Assembly (NCBI GenBank): GCA_963839095.1
Contig: CAWIUF010000042.1
Span: forward strand, 24,206 to 88,205
Source: Palsa-504 sp963839095
GTDB taxonomy: Bacteria > Actinomycetota > Actinomycetes > Streptosporangiales > Streptosporangiaceae
DNA length: 64,000 nt
Reading direction: 5' to 3'
Both the position numbers and the translations under genes were made by a program. Below, one piece after another: positions 55,460 through 64,000 of the stretch. Every line of letters starts with the position of its first letter. Positions within the stretch are counted from its first letter, which is position 1. The notes beneath the pieces were generated by a model, which worked only from the letters and a program-made list of their open reading frames with translations, was not told the DNA's origin and searched no databases.

Positions 55460-55936
55460 TCAGGAGCCGGCGCTGCTTCGGCGTTCGGCTCTGATGGTCT
55501 CGATGACCAGCACCACGGCCAGCATGAGCACGGGATCTTCGCCCTCGGCGACTTCTACCGCGAATTGCTCCCTGAACGAACGCAACTGCGAGACTCCCGC
55601 CGCCAGTACGCCGCCGCGGGTGATGGCGTACTGGCGGCCGGAGAAGTTCCCGTTCGCCTCCATGGCACCGGCGGGCGAGTTGATCTCGAAGCGCCTGCCG
55701 AAGAACCCGCGGGGACGCACGGTGGTCACCTGGCCGCCGGCCATTATCTCGTAGCGCATCGCCAGCCCGCGGCGCGAGATGACCGCCACCTCTGTTCCCG
55801 TCATGTCGGCGACGGTCAGTTTCCGGCTGAGCGCGAACCTGCCCTGAACCTCGAACTGCGCCGCCCCGGTATCGTCGGCGATCGCGAACCGGCTGGTCAG
55901 GGCCCATTTGCGCGAGATCAGGTATGCCGAGTTCAT
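55460..55936 (-). CDS. LURP-one-like (Tubby-C/scramblase fold) protein
   Basis: 158 residues. YLISRKWALTSRFAIADDTG opens a 12-strand beta barrel around a central helix, as in LURP-one/DUF567 proteins; FGRRFEINSPAGAMEANGNF and SGRQYAITRGGVLAAGVSQL recur in bacterial members. The last helix DPVLMLAVVLVIETIRAE is the buried hydrophobic helix of the fold. Related to phospholipid scramblases by fold; the bacterial function is unknown. Starts at the ATG at 55936, and lies 19 bp before the permease stop on the same strand. Confidence 0.75.
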   Translation of the reverse strand: MNSAYLISRKWALTSRFAIADDTGAAQFEVQGRFALSRKLTVADMTGTEVAVISRRGLAMRYEIMAGGQVTTVRPRGFFGRRFEINSPAGAMEANGNFSGRQYAITRGGVLAAGVSQLRSFREQFAVEVAEGEDPVLMLAVVLVIETIRAERRSSAGS

Positions 55937-55955
55937 GCTCGCAGCTTATGCAGCC

Positions 55956-57365
55956 TCAGTTCCGGACCGGCTCCGGCGCCGCGGCCGGGCGCCGGGTGCG
56001 CTGGCGGACGGCGAGCAGATAGTACAGCGGCACGGTGATCACCAAGCCGACGATCCACGACAGGTCGGTGCCATTCATCGCCGAGGCCGCCGGTCCGGTG
56101 TACAGGGTGGTCGACATGAACGGGACCTCGACCGCGATGCCGATGATGTAGGCGACGATGCCGATCGTGCCGACCCGTCCGTACGGGCCGCCGCTGGGAT
56201 CGAAGAAGGCCTCCACGTCGTACTCACCGTGCCGGATCAGGTAGTAGTCCACCAGGTTGATCGCGGTCCACGGGATGAGGACGTACAGCAGCAGCAAGAT
56301 GAAGTTGGTGTAGTTGGTCAGGAACTGCGCCTGCAGGCCGAGCGCCAGGATCAGCGAGATGCCCACGATGACGACCGACAGGGCGGCCCGCACCCGGGCG
56401 CCGGGGATCCAGTTGCGCGCGAAGGTCTGCCCGGTCGTGATCGAGCAGAGCACCCCGCCGTACAGGTTGATCGAGTTGGTGTCCATGATCCCGAGCGCGA
56501 AGACGAGCATCACCAGCCAGCCCACGCCGCCGGACAGGGTGTGCAGCTCGGCGATCTGGTCCGGGTTGGTCGACGCCACGCCCACGATCGCGCCGAGCAG
56601 CATCGGCAGCGTGCTGCCCAGCACGGTGCCCCAGTACGACATCCAGAACGTCGACCCGGCCTCGTTATCGGGCGGCATGTAGCGCGAGTAGTCCGAGACG
56701 TACGGCGCGTAGGCGATCTGCCAGAGCACGCCGAGCGAGACGGCGGACAGGAAGCCGCCGCCGGTGAATTTCCCGGTCGACAGGAAGTTGGCCGGCAGCC
56801 CGTGCACGGCCACGATGAAGATCAGGCTGAGGATCATCACCCCGCCGAACAAGACGACCGCCCACCGGTTCACCGCGTGGATCACGTCGTAGCCGAAGAT
56901 CGTGATCACCAGGCTGACCACCGCGCAGATGACGATGCCGGTGTCGACGCTGATCCCGCTGGCCAGCTGGTTCAGCGACTGGCCGCCGAGGACCAGGTTG
57001 GACGCGAAGAACCCGACATACATGGCGACCGCGACCGCCACCACGAGCAGCGCGCCGAAGTACCCGAACTGGGCCCGGCTCTGGATCATCTGCGGCACGC
57101 CCAGCCGCGGTCCCTGCGCCGAGTGCAGCGCCATGAACAGGGCGCCGACGACGTTGCCACCGACGATGGCGATCAGGCTCCACCAGAAGCTGAGGCCGAA
57201 GACCGCCGGCGCCAGGGCGCCGGTCACGAAGGTCAGCGGCATGATGTTGGAGCTGAACCAGATCGTGAACAGGTCCCGCGGTTTCCCGTGCCTTTCGTCC
57301 AGCGGGATGATGTCGATGGTCCGGCGCTCCAGCGCCGCGGGCTCGGTGCTCGATCTGGGGCTCAT
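55956..57365 (-). CDS. NCS1-family permease
   Basis: 469 residues with about 12 helices. Starts at MSPRSSTEPAALERRTIDII, whose ATG overlaps the nitrilase stop (ATGA). IMPLTFVTGALAPAVFGLSFW, FGYDVIHAVNRWAVVLFGG and PYVSDYSRYMPP are the NCS1 (cytosine, hydantoin, uracil, allantoin permease) signatures. It probably imports a nucleobase-like or cyclic-amide compound, the first step of the pathway encoded upstream. Other NCS1 members take thiamin or pyridoxine, so the substrate is unproven. Confidence 0.9.
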   Translation of the reverse strand: MSPRSSTEPAALERRTIDIIPLDERHGKPRDLFTIWFSSNIMPLTFVTGALAPAVFGLSFWWSLIAIVGGNVVGALFMALHSAQGPRLGVPQMIQSRAQFGYFGALLVVAVAVAMYVGFFASNLVLGGQSLNQLASGISVDTGIVICAVVSLVITIFGYDVIHAVNRWAVVLFGGVMILSLIFIVAVHGLPANFLSTGKFTGGGFLSAVSLGVLWQIAYAPYVSDYSRYMPPDNEAGSTFWMSYWGTVLGSTLPMLLGAIVGVASTNPDQIAELHTLSGGVGWLVMLVFALGIMDTNSINLYGGVLCSITTGQTFARNWIPGARVRAALSVVIVGISLILALGLQAQFLTNYTNFILLLLYVLIPWTAINLVDYYLIRHGEYDVEAFFDPSGGPYGRVGTIGIVAYIIGIAVEVPFMSTTLYTGPAASAMNGTDLSWIVGLVITVPLYYLLAVRQRTRRPAAAPEPVRN

Positions 57366-58194
57366 GAGGTTGCTGCCTCCGTCCTTCGGGTTGAGGGGAT
57401 TGACCACAGCACGCGGTTCGTCGCGGCTGCGGCGGTGAGTTCGTCGCCGACGGCCAGGTCGGTCACGAGGAGTTCGGGATTGGAGACGATCTCGCGGTGC
57501 CGGGGCGCGGCGGCGACCGTCCGGCCGTCCGGGGCGATGATCCGGCTGCCGCCGAGCATGCGGTCGGCCCCGGACCCGCCGTGCTGGTTGGCCGAGATCC
57601 ACCACTGGCCGTTGCACAGCGCCTGAGCGGGGTAGATGGTGTCCCACCAGTTCTCGGCGGCGCTCTCGTAGGCCGACGGGTGCAGCACGATGTCGGCACC
57701 CGCGGCGCGCAGCGAGCGCGCCGTCTCGGGGAAATCGCCGTCGAAGCAGACGCACAGCCCCACCCGGCCGAACCCGGCGATGTCACCGGCCGTGACCCGT
57801 TCCCCGGCCGGAAGACCTCCGGCTCGGTTCCGTACAGGAACGCCTTGCGGTGCCGCAGCAGCGGCTCGCCGTGCGGCCCGTAGACGACCGCGGTGTTGTA
57901 GAGGTGCCCGCCGTCCAGCTCGGGGAAGGTCCCGGCGCAGACGATCATCGCGGTGGCCCGGGCCACGGCCGCCAGCCGCTGCTGCACCGGGCCGTCGGCC
58001 GGCTCGGCCACCGCCCGCGCGTCAGCGCCCAGGGTGGCGGTGCGGTAGCCGCACAGCCACAGCTCCGGCAGGACCGCAAGCTGGCAGCCGCGCCGGGCCA
58101 GCTCCCGCAGGGCCGCCTCGGCCTTGCGCAGGTTGACGTCCGGATCACGCCCGGGCGTCCACTGGGCGAGGCCGGCGCGCAGGTCCCCGGTCAT
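57362..58194 (-). CDS. Nitrilase-superfamily amidase (frameshifted)
   Basis: About 277 residues. The Glu-Lys-Cys triad is present: E in AVLPELWLCGY, K in LRHRKAFLYG and C in GLCVCFDGDFPE. A shift near 57800, between PGNGSR and the FGRVGLCVC segment, breaks the frame. The family cleaves amide C-N bonds (N-carbamoyl, omega-amide, aliphatic amide). ATGA overlaps on both sides bind it into the operon with DUF1028 and permease. It probably hydrolyses an amide formed after ring opening of the imported compound, which is inference. Confidence 0.83.
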
Positions 58195-58838
58195 GTCTCG
58201 GACGGGCGCAGCGCCCGCTGGACGTAGCCGTCCGCCTGCGGCTGCCAGCGCCGCCACAGCCCGGCGAGCTCGCCGACCGGATCGTCGTGCCAGTCCACCC
58301 GCAGATCCGTGACCGGCCACGACGCCGATTCCGCCACAACCAAACCAGCGGACCGAACGGGTGAGATTTCACCGCCTGCGGCCAGCCCGGCCTTGAGTGC
58401 GGCGATAAGCCGGTCGCCCAGGCTCGCGCCCACCCGTTCGGTAAATATGGCCAGCATCGCGGCAGGCACGCCCCGGTCGGCCAGCAGGTTTCCCGCCGCC
58501 GCGGCCTCGGCGGCGCGGACGCCGGCCGCCTCGCCCAGCGCCCGCTCGCCCGAGTAGATGGCCGAACCCCCGGCCGCGTCGACCACCGCCAGCTGCCGGT
58601 ACGCGATATCCGGGGCCTGCCCGGTGACCGCCGCCACCGCGTCATCGGCGGCCAGGCCGCCGGCCATCGCCTCGAGCAGCACCTCGCGCAGTCGCGGGTC
58701 GGTGGTGCTCTGGCTGCACACCGCGCCAACGCCGGCCCGGACCGCCACGCACCGCGCCGCCACCGCCATGCTGGCCGAGGCGATCACGGCGCCGACCGCG
58801 CCGGTGCGCGCGCAGCGGCCCGCCAGCGAGAACGTCAT
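58191..58838 (-). CDS. DUF1028 family protein
   Basis: 215 residues from the ATG at 58838, which overlaps the Rid gene stop (ATGA). MTFSLAGRCARTGAVGAVIA with VRAGVGAVCSQSTTDPRL and YSGERALGEAAG match DUF1028, an Ntn-hydrolase-like fold with an N-terminal nucleophile region. Its C-terminal part DLRVDWHDDPVGELAGLWRR is the conserved ending. DUF1028 genes recur beside RidA-like and amidase genes in amino-acid and heterocycle catabolism. The reaction is unknown. Confidence 0.83.
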   Translation of the reverse strand: MTFSLAGRCARTGAVGAVIASASMAVAARCVAVRAGVGAVCSQSTTDPRLREVLLEAMAGGLAADDAVAAVTGQAPDIAYRQLAVVDAAGGSAIYSGERALGEAAGVRAAEAAAAGNLLADRGVPAAMLAIFTERVGASLGDRLIAALKAGLAAGGEISPVRSAGLVVAESASWPVTDLRVDWHDDPVGELAGLWRRWQPQADGYVQRALRPSET

Positions 58839-59263
58839 GGTTTCACCGCCACCACGGTGACCTCGACCAGCCACTCGGGCCGGGCGAGGGCGGACACGAC
58901 CAGGCCGGTGAACACCGGGTAGACCCCCGTGAGGTGGCGGCCGAGCACCCGGTAGACCGGCTCGCGGTGGCGGATGTCGGTGAGGTAGACGGTGCAGGAC
59001 ACCACGTGCTCGGCGGCCGCGCCCGCCTCGGCGAGCAGCGTCGCGACGTTCGTCATCACCTGCTCGGCCTGCGCCTCGGGATCACCGACGCCCACGTTCT
59101 CGCCCGTGTCGAGGTCCTGCGGGACCTGGCCGCGCAGGTAGACGGTGTCGCCGGCCACCACCGCCTGGCACAGGTCGTTGTCCAGCCGCTGCTCCGGATA
59201 GCTGTCGGCGGTGTTGAACGGCCGGATCCGCAGGTGGCCGCCGACGGTGATCGGGTCGCTCAT
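58835..59263 (-). CDS. Rid-family (YjgF/YER057c/UK114) protein lacking Arg105
   Basis: 142 residues. Conserved features: VVAGDTVYLRGQVPQD, AEQVMTNVATLLAEAGA, VVSCTVYLTDIRHREPV and YPVFTGLVVSALARPEWLVE. RidA and Rid1-3 deaminases carry an arginine (R105 in E. coli RidA) in the P-A-R-S segment; here the matching P-V-F-T has Phe. This fits the Rid4-7 type, so imine deaminase activity should not be assumed. The start overlaps the oxygenase stop (ATGA). Trimer with intersubunit pockets by family. Confidence 0.86.
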   Translation of the reverse strand: MSDPITVGGHLRIRPFNTADSYPEQRLDNDLCQAVVAGDTVYLRGQVPQDLDTGENVGVGDPEAQAEQVMTNVATLLAEAGAAAEHVVSCTVYLTDIRHREPVYRVLGRHLTGVYPVFTGLVVSALARPEWLVEVTVVAVKP

Positions 59264-60711
59264 TTTTTCCTTACCTCGTCCGCGACGCCGGAGTACCTGG
59301 CCACCAGGTCGAGCGGGCCGCTGAAGTCGTAGTTGTTGTAGACGGCGAGCAGGTGCGAGAACGGCGGCGACTGCGCGAACAGCTGGAACGTCAGCCGGTG
59401 CCCGGCGTAGTCGGAGTTGAGCAGGTCCCGGGCCAGCACGAACAGCTTGCGGCGTTCCTCGGCCGGGATCTCCCCGAGGCGGAAGTACTTCCGCAGCCAG
59501 TCGCCTGCGCCGGGGGAGTCGAACATGGCCTTGCTCGGCATCAGGCTGGCCTGGCAGCCGAGCAGGTCACGGACTGTGTGCATGACCGCGGGCAGCTGGG
59601 TGGAGGCGAAGACCCGGCCGGTGTACATCATCGACGGGCTGGGCATCAGCAGCCCGGCCGGGCTGGGCTCGGCCAGTTCGATCGCCGCGGTCAGGTGCGC
59701 GTTGATGCCCTCCCGGTAGCAGGCGATCTGGGCGATCTTCTCCCGCACCCCCTGGTGCATGGTCACCCCGGTCGACCGGGCGCTGGCGTAGGCGACGCCC
59801 AGCAGGAAGTCGGCGAACCGCAGGTAACGCTGGACGTAGGGGAAGATGCTGTACCGGTGCAGGGTGGCGCGGATGAACGCGGCCGCCTTGGTGTGCCGGT
59901 AGAAGAAGACGTTCTCCCACGGGATCTCCACGTCGTCGAAGACGATCATCGTGTCGATCTCGTCGTACCGGCTGGTCAGCGGGTAGTCCTCGGGGTCGCG
60001 CCGGTCGGCGAAGGCGGACCGGCAGATGTGCTTGATGCCGGGTGCGCCCATGTCGGCCAGGAAGCCGACCGCGTAGTCGGACAGGACCTCGTTGTTCCAC
60101 TCGCCGATGGTCGGCTTGACGAACGCCTGGTTGGCGTAGGCCGCCGCCGTCTCGAACTTCGCGCCGCGCACGATGATGCCGTTGTCGGTCTCCCCGGCCA
60201 CGTGCAGCAGGACGTCGGGGTCCTGGTCCTGCGGCCGCTTGGCCCGGTTCCCCTTCGGGTCGGTGTTGGCCGAGACGTGGAACGGGTCGAGCAGCTGCGC
60301 GCGGCGGACGTGGCTGGTGATGTTCGCGGAGAACGCCGGGTTGATCTCGTTCAGCACGTCCTGGCCGTCGAACAGCGACCACATCTCGCCGACGGTCTCG
60401 TCGCCGACCCGGGTGACCACTCCGCCGGCGTCGTCGAGGATGGCGTCGACCGAAGCCCGTTTGGCCTTCCAGTCCTCGCGGGTGCGCGGCGGCCGCGAGG
60501 TGGTGGCGCAGCGCTCCCCGCTCTCCTCGTCGTCGTAGGTCAGCAGGTCCTTCGTCCCGGCCTCGTGGCCGAGGTCGTAGATCCGGGCGCGCACGTTCAC
60601 GATCGGCGCGAACGCCGGGTGCGTGGTCACGTCCTCGACCCGCTCGCCGTCGATCCATACTTCCCGGCCGTCGTGCAGGGACTGGATGTAGTCCTTGCCG
60701 GTTCGCAGCAC
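59260..60711 (-). CDS. HpaB-type flavin-dependent monooxygenase (4-hydroxyphenylacetate 3-hydroxylase family)
   Basis: 483 residues, complete. N-terminal MLRTGKDYIQSLHDGREVWI, GERVEDVTTHPAFAP, the FAD region CRSAFADRRDPEDYPLTSRY and DTMIVFDDVEIPWENVFFYR, then LLGCQASLMPSKAMFDSP. This is the large oxygenase of two-component FADH2 monooxygenases that hydroxylate phenols or N-heterocycles. No small flavin reductase (HpaC type) is seen in the window; it must be supplied from elsewhere. Its ATG touches the M20 stop, and it overlaps the Rid gene. Confidence 0.88.
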   Translation of the reverse strand: MLRTGKDYIQSLHDGREVWIDGERVEDVTTHPAFAPIVNVRARIYDLGHEAGTKDLLTYDDEESGERCATTSRPPRTREDWKAKRASVDAILDDAGGVVTRVGDETVGEMWSLFDGQDVLNEINPAFSANITSHVRRAQLLDPFHVSANTDPKGNRAKRPQDQDPDVLLHVAGETDNGIIVRGAKFETAAAYANQAFVKPTIGEWNNEVLSDYAVGFLADMGAPGIKHICRSAFADRRDPEDYPLTSRYDEIDTMIVFDDVEIPWENVFFYRHTKAAAFIRATLHRYSIFPYVQRYLRFADFLLGVAYASARSTGVTMHQGVREKIAQIACYREGINAHLTAAIELAEPSPAGLLMPSPSMMYTGRVFASTQLPAVMHTVRDLLGCQASLMPSKAMFDSPGAGDWLRKYFRLGEIPAEERRKLFVLARDLLNSDYAGHRLTFQLFAQSPPFSHLLAVYNNYDFSGPLDLVARYSGVADEVRKK

Positions 60712-61785
60712 TATGGGTTCCTTTCCATGATCTCCGCCAGGACGGCGCGGAGCTGCCCGGCGCCGGTGCCGATGCTGTCCGCGCGGATCCGTTCGTTCGG
60801 GGCGTGCATGTTCTCGCCCTCGCAGCAGCCCAGGGCGACCGCCGGTATGCCGGCCGCCAGCGCCGCATTGGCGTCGGTCGAGCCGTCCCCGGTGACTTCC
60901 GGCAGGCCGACCGCGCGGCGGGCCCGCAGGACCGCCGCCGCCAGCGGATGGCTGAGCGGTACCGAGCCGGCAGCAGGCGGTCCAGGCGCTCGACGCGCAG
61001 CTCCAGACCGGGGGAGACCGTCAGGTCCGCCAGCGCGGTCTCCTGCCGGTCGAGCGCGGCCTGATCGGTCGCGCGCCACTCGACGGCCGCGCTGGCCCGG
61101 GCGGCGATCGCGTTGACCCCGGTCCCGCCGTCGAGCAGGCCGACGTTGACGGACAGCGGCGCGGCTGCCGTCCCCGTCAGGGCGTGGAGCAGGCTCACCA
61201 GCTCGTGCACGGCGCTGGGCCGGCCGCGGTCCCACCACGAGTGGCCGCCCGGGCCGGTCACCGTGAGCCGCACCCGCAGCGAGCCGACCGCCTCGGTGAA
61301 CACGCGGTCGGCACCGTGCCCCTCCAGGGCCAGCACCGCCTCGGGGGCCAGCTCGCGGCAGGCGTGGTGAGCCCCGCGTAGCCCGCCGAGCCCCTCCTCG
61401 CCGACGGTGAAGACCACGGCCAGCGGGCCCGGCCGCCGTGCTCGCACACCGCCACGGCGGTCGCCACCGCGATCGCGTTGTCGCCGATGCCCGGGCCGCA
61501 CAGCCAGCCGTCGCGTTCGGTGACGCCCCGTTCGGTGGCCTCGCCGAAAACGTCGTCCACGTGTGCCAGCACCGCGAGCCGGTACGGGGCCGGCCCGAAC
61601 GTCCACACCAGGTTGCCGGCGCCGTCGACGTGCCGGCTCCCGGGCGCGTCCGCCAGGCGCCGGAGCAGCCAGTCGATGCGCACCTGCTCATGGCCGGTGC
61701 CGCCGTCCAGCTCCGCCAGCGCCACCGCATCGGCGGAGATGGCGGCGGTATCGAAGACAGGACTACCGGAAGCAGCGTCTCGCAT
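60711..61785 (-). CDS. M20-family metallohydrolase (two frameshifts)
   Basis: About 358 residues. The M20 zinc-site motifs are readable across two shifts (near 61430 and 60970): LAVLAHVDDVF with H and D, CGPGIGDNAIAV with the bridging D, FTVGEEGLGGLRGA with the catalytic E pair, TGPGGHSWWDRGRPSA (dimer H) and EGENMHAPNERI (final H). M20 members are peptidases or N-acyl/N-carbamoyl amide hydrolases. First gene of the minus-strand operon, divergent from the regulator. Start at the ATG at 61785 with CAGGGTGA upstream. Confidence 0.8.
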
Positions 61786-61836
61786 GTCACCCTGGCCAGA
61801 CAGAACGTCACATCTACCGCTACGTTGAGCGGAGCG

Positions 61837-61864
61837 TACCATTTGATTAGCCCATTGGTATAGT
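61837..61864. promoter_or_regulatory. Operator and -10 of the XRE regulator/M20 divergent promoters
   Basis: Dyad TACCATT (61837-61843)-N10-ATTGGTA (61854-61860), one mismatch, in the 87-bp divergent gap. TATAGT at 61859-61864 fits a -10 box 8 bp before the regulator ATG, so the regulator mRNA may be leaderless, since no ribosome site precedes it. Autoregulation by the XRE protein is inference. Confidence 0.45.
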
Positions 61865-61872
61865 TCACTGGC

Positions 61873-62463
61873 ATGGCCGATGATGCTCCGGAACAAGCCT
61901 TCGCCGACGTGGGGGACGTCATCGCGGCGAACCTGCGCCGGCTCCGCACCGCCCGGCGGATGTCGCTGGCCACCCTGGCCAGCCGCGCGGATGTCGCCAA
62001 GGCCACGCTGACGAACCTGGAGCAGGGCCGGGGCAACCCGACCATCGAGACGCTGTGGTCGCTGGCCCTGGGGCTCGGCGTGGCCTTCAGCGACCTGCTC
62101 GAGGACCGGCGCGAGACCACCACGGTGGTCGTCCGCGCCCAGCAGGGCGCGCGGGTACGCGGGTCCACGCCCGGCGGGCAGCTCGACCTGCGGCTAGTGG
62201 ACCGGATCGAGCGCGGCGGCCTCGTCGAGGTCTTCGACCTGTTCCTGCCCGCCCGGACCGAGCACCTCGGCTCGCCGCACGGCGCCGGCGTCGTCGAGCG
62301 GGTGCTGGTGCACGCCGGGACGATCACGGTCGGCCCGGCCGGCGACCCGATCACCCTCGGCCCCGGCGACTACGCCCGCTACAGCGGCGACGGCCCCCAC
62401 CTGTACCGCTCCGCCGCCGAGGACTGCCACGGGGTCCTGCTGGTCGGCTACCCGCCCGCCTGA
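61873..62463 (+). CDS. XRE-family regulator with cupin domain
   Basis: 196 residues. HTH_3 at about 17-72: NLRRLRTARRMSLATLASRA, VAKATLTNLEQGRGNPTIET. A cupin_2 domain lies at about 95-190: VEVFDLFLPARTEHLGSPHG, GDPITLGPGDYARYSGDGPH. Such regulators sense a small ligand with the cupin and control a nearby catabolic or transport operon. Divergent from the M20-HpaB-Rid-DUF1028-amidase-NCS1 operon and followed by the GMC oxidoreductase, which it may also control. Confidence 0.9.
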   Translation: MADDAPEQAFADVGDVIAANLRRLRTARRMSLATLASRADVAKATLTNLEQGRGNPTIETLWSLALGLGVAFSDLLEDRRETTTVVVRAQQGARVRGSTPGGQLDLRLVDRIERGGLVEVFDLFLPARTEHLGSPHGAGVVERVLVHAGTITVGPAGDPITLGPGDYARYSGDGPHLYRSAAEDCHGVLLVGYPPA

Positions 62464-62485
62464 CCGTCTTGCCGAGGGAGCACCG

Positions 62486-64000
62486 TTGACCGAGTTCGAC
62501 TACCTCGTGGTCGGCGGCGGCACCGCCGGCTGCATCGTCGCGGCCCGGCTGGCCGAGGACCCCGCCGTCTCGGTCGGCCTGATCGAATGGGGGCCCAGCG
62601 ACGAGCACGAACCGCGGGCCCGCTCGATCCGCCGCTGGGCGGAGATGCTCGAAGGCGAGTACGACCTCGACTACCGTTCGGTCCCCCAGGAGCGCGGCAA
62701 CTCCGGCATCCGGCAGGCCCGGCTGCGGATCCTCGGCGGCTGCTCCACCGCCAACACCATGATCGCGTGGCGGCCCCGCGTGGCCGACCTGCAGGAATGG
62801 GTTGACCTCGGGCCCACGGCTGGGACGCCGCCGCCGTGCACCCGTACTACGACCGGCTGCGGGCCCCGGTCACGCCGGTGCCGCCGGGGACCAGAACCCG
62901 TTCGTCGCCGGCGTCGTCAGCGCCGCCCATGCCGCCCTGAACCTGCCGGTGCGGTCGACCTGGAACGACGAGGACGTCATCGAGGGCACTGGCTTCTTCG
63001 AGATCGGCTACCGCCCGGAGACGAACACGCGGTCCTCGTCCTCCATCTGCTACCTGCACCCGGCCCAGCGCACGCGCCCCAACCTGCACGTCCTGCTGCG
63101 GACGCGGGCCCTGCGGCTGCTGCTCGACGGCGGTAACCGGGTCAGCGGCGTCCTCGTCCGCGCCGACGGGGGAGCGGTCACCGAAGTCGCGGCCCGCCGG
63201 GAGGTCGTGGTCTGCGCCGGGGCCATCGACTCACCGCGCCTGCTGCAGCTGTCCGGCATCGGGCCGGCCGCCGTGCTCGCGGACGCCGGCGTCGACGTCC
63301 GCGTCGACCTGCCCGGGGTCGGCGAGAACCTGATGGACCACGCCGAAGGCATCGTCGTGTGGGAGGTCGCCGGGCCGCCGTCGCCGGTCTGCGCCACCGG
63401 CTGGGACGCCGGGGCGCTGCTGCGCCTGACGCCGGACGCGGTCCGGCCCGACGTCACGATGCACTTCCCGGTGGAGGCGTGGGTGGACCACGTGGTCGCG
63501 CACGGCATCGAGATGCCGCCGCACTACATGGCGATCGCGCCGAACGTGGCCAAGCCCCGCAGCCGCGGCCGCGTGTGGATCACCAGCGCCGACCCGGACG
63601 ACCGCCCGTGCCATCGACTACCGCTACTTCACCGACCCGGACGGGGCGGACGAGGCCGTCCTGGTCGCCGCCGTGCGCGCCGCCCGCCGGATCGGCGAAT
63701 CGGAGCCGATGGCCGTCACAGCTGCGGCGCGAGGTGTTCCCGGGCCCGCAGGCGACCTCGGACGCCGACATCTCGGCCCTGGCCCGGGCGACCCACCAGA
63801 CCGTCTACCACGTCAGCGGGACCTGCCGGATGGGCGCCGCGGACGACCCGCTCGCCGTGCTCGACCCGGAGCTGCGGGTGCGCGGCGTAACGGGCCTGCG
63901 GGTCGCCGACGCGTCGGTGTTCCCGACCATCCCCTCGGTCAACCCGGTGATCACCGTGATGCTGGTCGCCGAACGTGCCGCCGACCTGATCCGCCAGGAC
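62486..64000 (+). CDS. GMC-family FAD oxidoreductase (frameshifted; last residues beyond window)
   Basis: About 505 visible residues from a TTG at 62486 with GAGGGAG 5 bp upstream. FAD motif DYLVVGGGTAGCIVAARLAE, LGGCSTANTMIAWRP, GAIDSPRLLQLSGIGP (GMC signature 2) and the active-site segment YHVSGTCRMG are intact. Shifts lie near 62810, 62885, 63607 and 63718. The closing NPVITVMLVAERAADLI reaches the window edge, so only the last few residues can be missing. The family oxidises primary alcohols (choline, glucose and others); the substrate is unknown. Downstream of the XRE-cupin gene by 22 bp. Confidence 0.83.

Noticed and set aside
1..64000. tRNA, rRNA or riboswitch genes
   Set aside because: No cloverleaf with a CCA-type end, rRNA motif or known riboswitch core was noticed on reading; a tRNAscan or Infernal run was not possible.

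Overview
The window is high-GC DNA with actinobacterial gene content: F420-type LLM oxidoreductases, DUF929 and DUF1707 proteins, an OtrA-type ribosomal protection GTPase, and frequent GTG and TTG starts with 4-bp ATGA/GTGA overlaps. No rRNA, tRNA or CRISPR array was seen, and genus-level placement is not possible from the sequence alone.

Left flank (1-24.5 kb) is metabolic. It opens with a BlaI/MecI repressor (cut by the window edge) divergent from a membrane thioredoxin-like DUF929 protein over a TACTAC-type operator. An aldo/keto reductase and an AraC regulator follow. A minus-strand operon then encodes an SDR, a crotonase lacking both hydratase glutamates, a double SnoaL-like protein and a nitronate monooxygenase, with an LLM oxidoreductase transcribed divergently. 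Next come a gene-poor stretch with a decayed DUF4031 gene, a glutaryl-CoA-dehydrogenase-like enzyme, a trehalose-synthase-like GH13 enzyme, and an alpha/beta hydrolase, feruloyl-CoA-synthase-like and LLM group. A probable drug-resistance pair (OtrA-like ribosomal protection protein plus MFS exporter) follows, with a possible leader peptide. A DMT/NIPA transporter, an alpha/beta hydrolase, homocysteine methyltransferase, a DAO-family oxidase and small membrane proteins complete this flank.

The centre (25.3-54.2 kb) is an extracellular contractile injection system (eCIS), a phage-tail-like nanomachine related to Afp/PVC. A promoter with TTGACT/TACTAT boxes precedes one co-directional block with mostly overlapping genes: sheath, tube, gp26/gp51-type chaperone, a low-complexity protein, Pvc16-type DUF4255 terminator, Afp15-type AAA+ ATPase, a small conserved protein, CIS_tube/Afp7-like protein, LysM-like protein, gp27-like hub, gp5-like spike, gp25, two baseplate wedge proteins, a P2-I-like tail protein, a DUF6519 protein, an FHA protein and a DUF4280 PAAR-like tip. 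Three separately promoted cargo genes follow. Each carries a DUF4157 leader (HExxH) joined to a different candidate toxin: an M15-like metallopeptidase, a PD-(D/E)XK-like nuclease with membrane segments, and an HNH/LHH-like nuclease. No phage capsid, terminase, portal or lysis genes are present, and no tape-measure protein was recognised.

Right flank (54.3-64 kb): an orphan gene, GYD and LURP-one-like proteins, then a minus-strand catabolic operon (M20 metallohydrolase, HpaB-type flavin monooxygenase, Rid-family protein, DUF1028, nitrilase-family amidase, NCS1 permease). It is divergent from an XRE-cupin regulator and a GMC oxidoreductase that reaches the window end. The layout resembles a Rut-like uptake, oxygenation and deamidation pathway for a nitrogenous compound.

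About 16 genes carry one or more single-base frameshifts, mostly in GC-rich runs, while their motifs stay intact on both sides. These look like assembly errors rather than decay, and such genes are reported as single loci.
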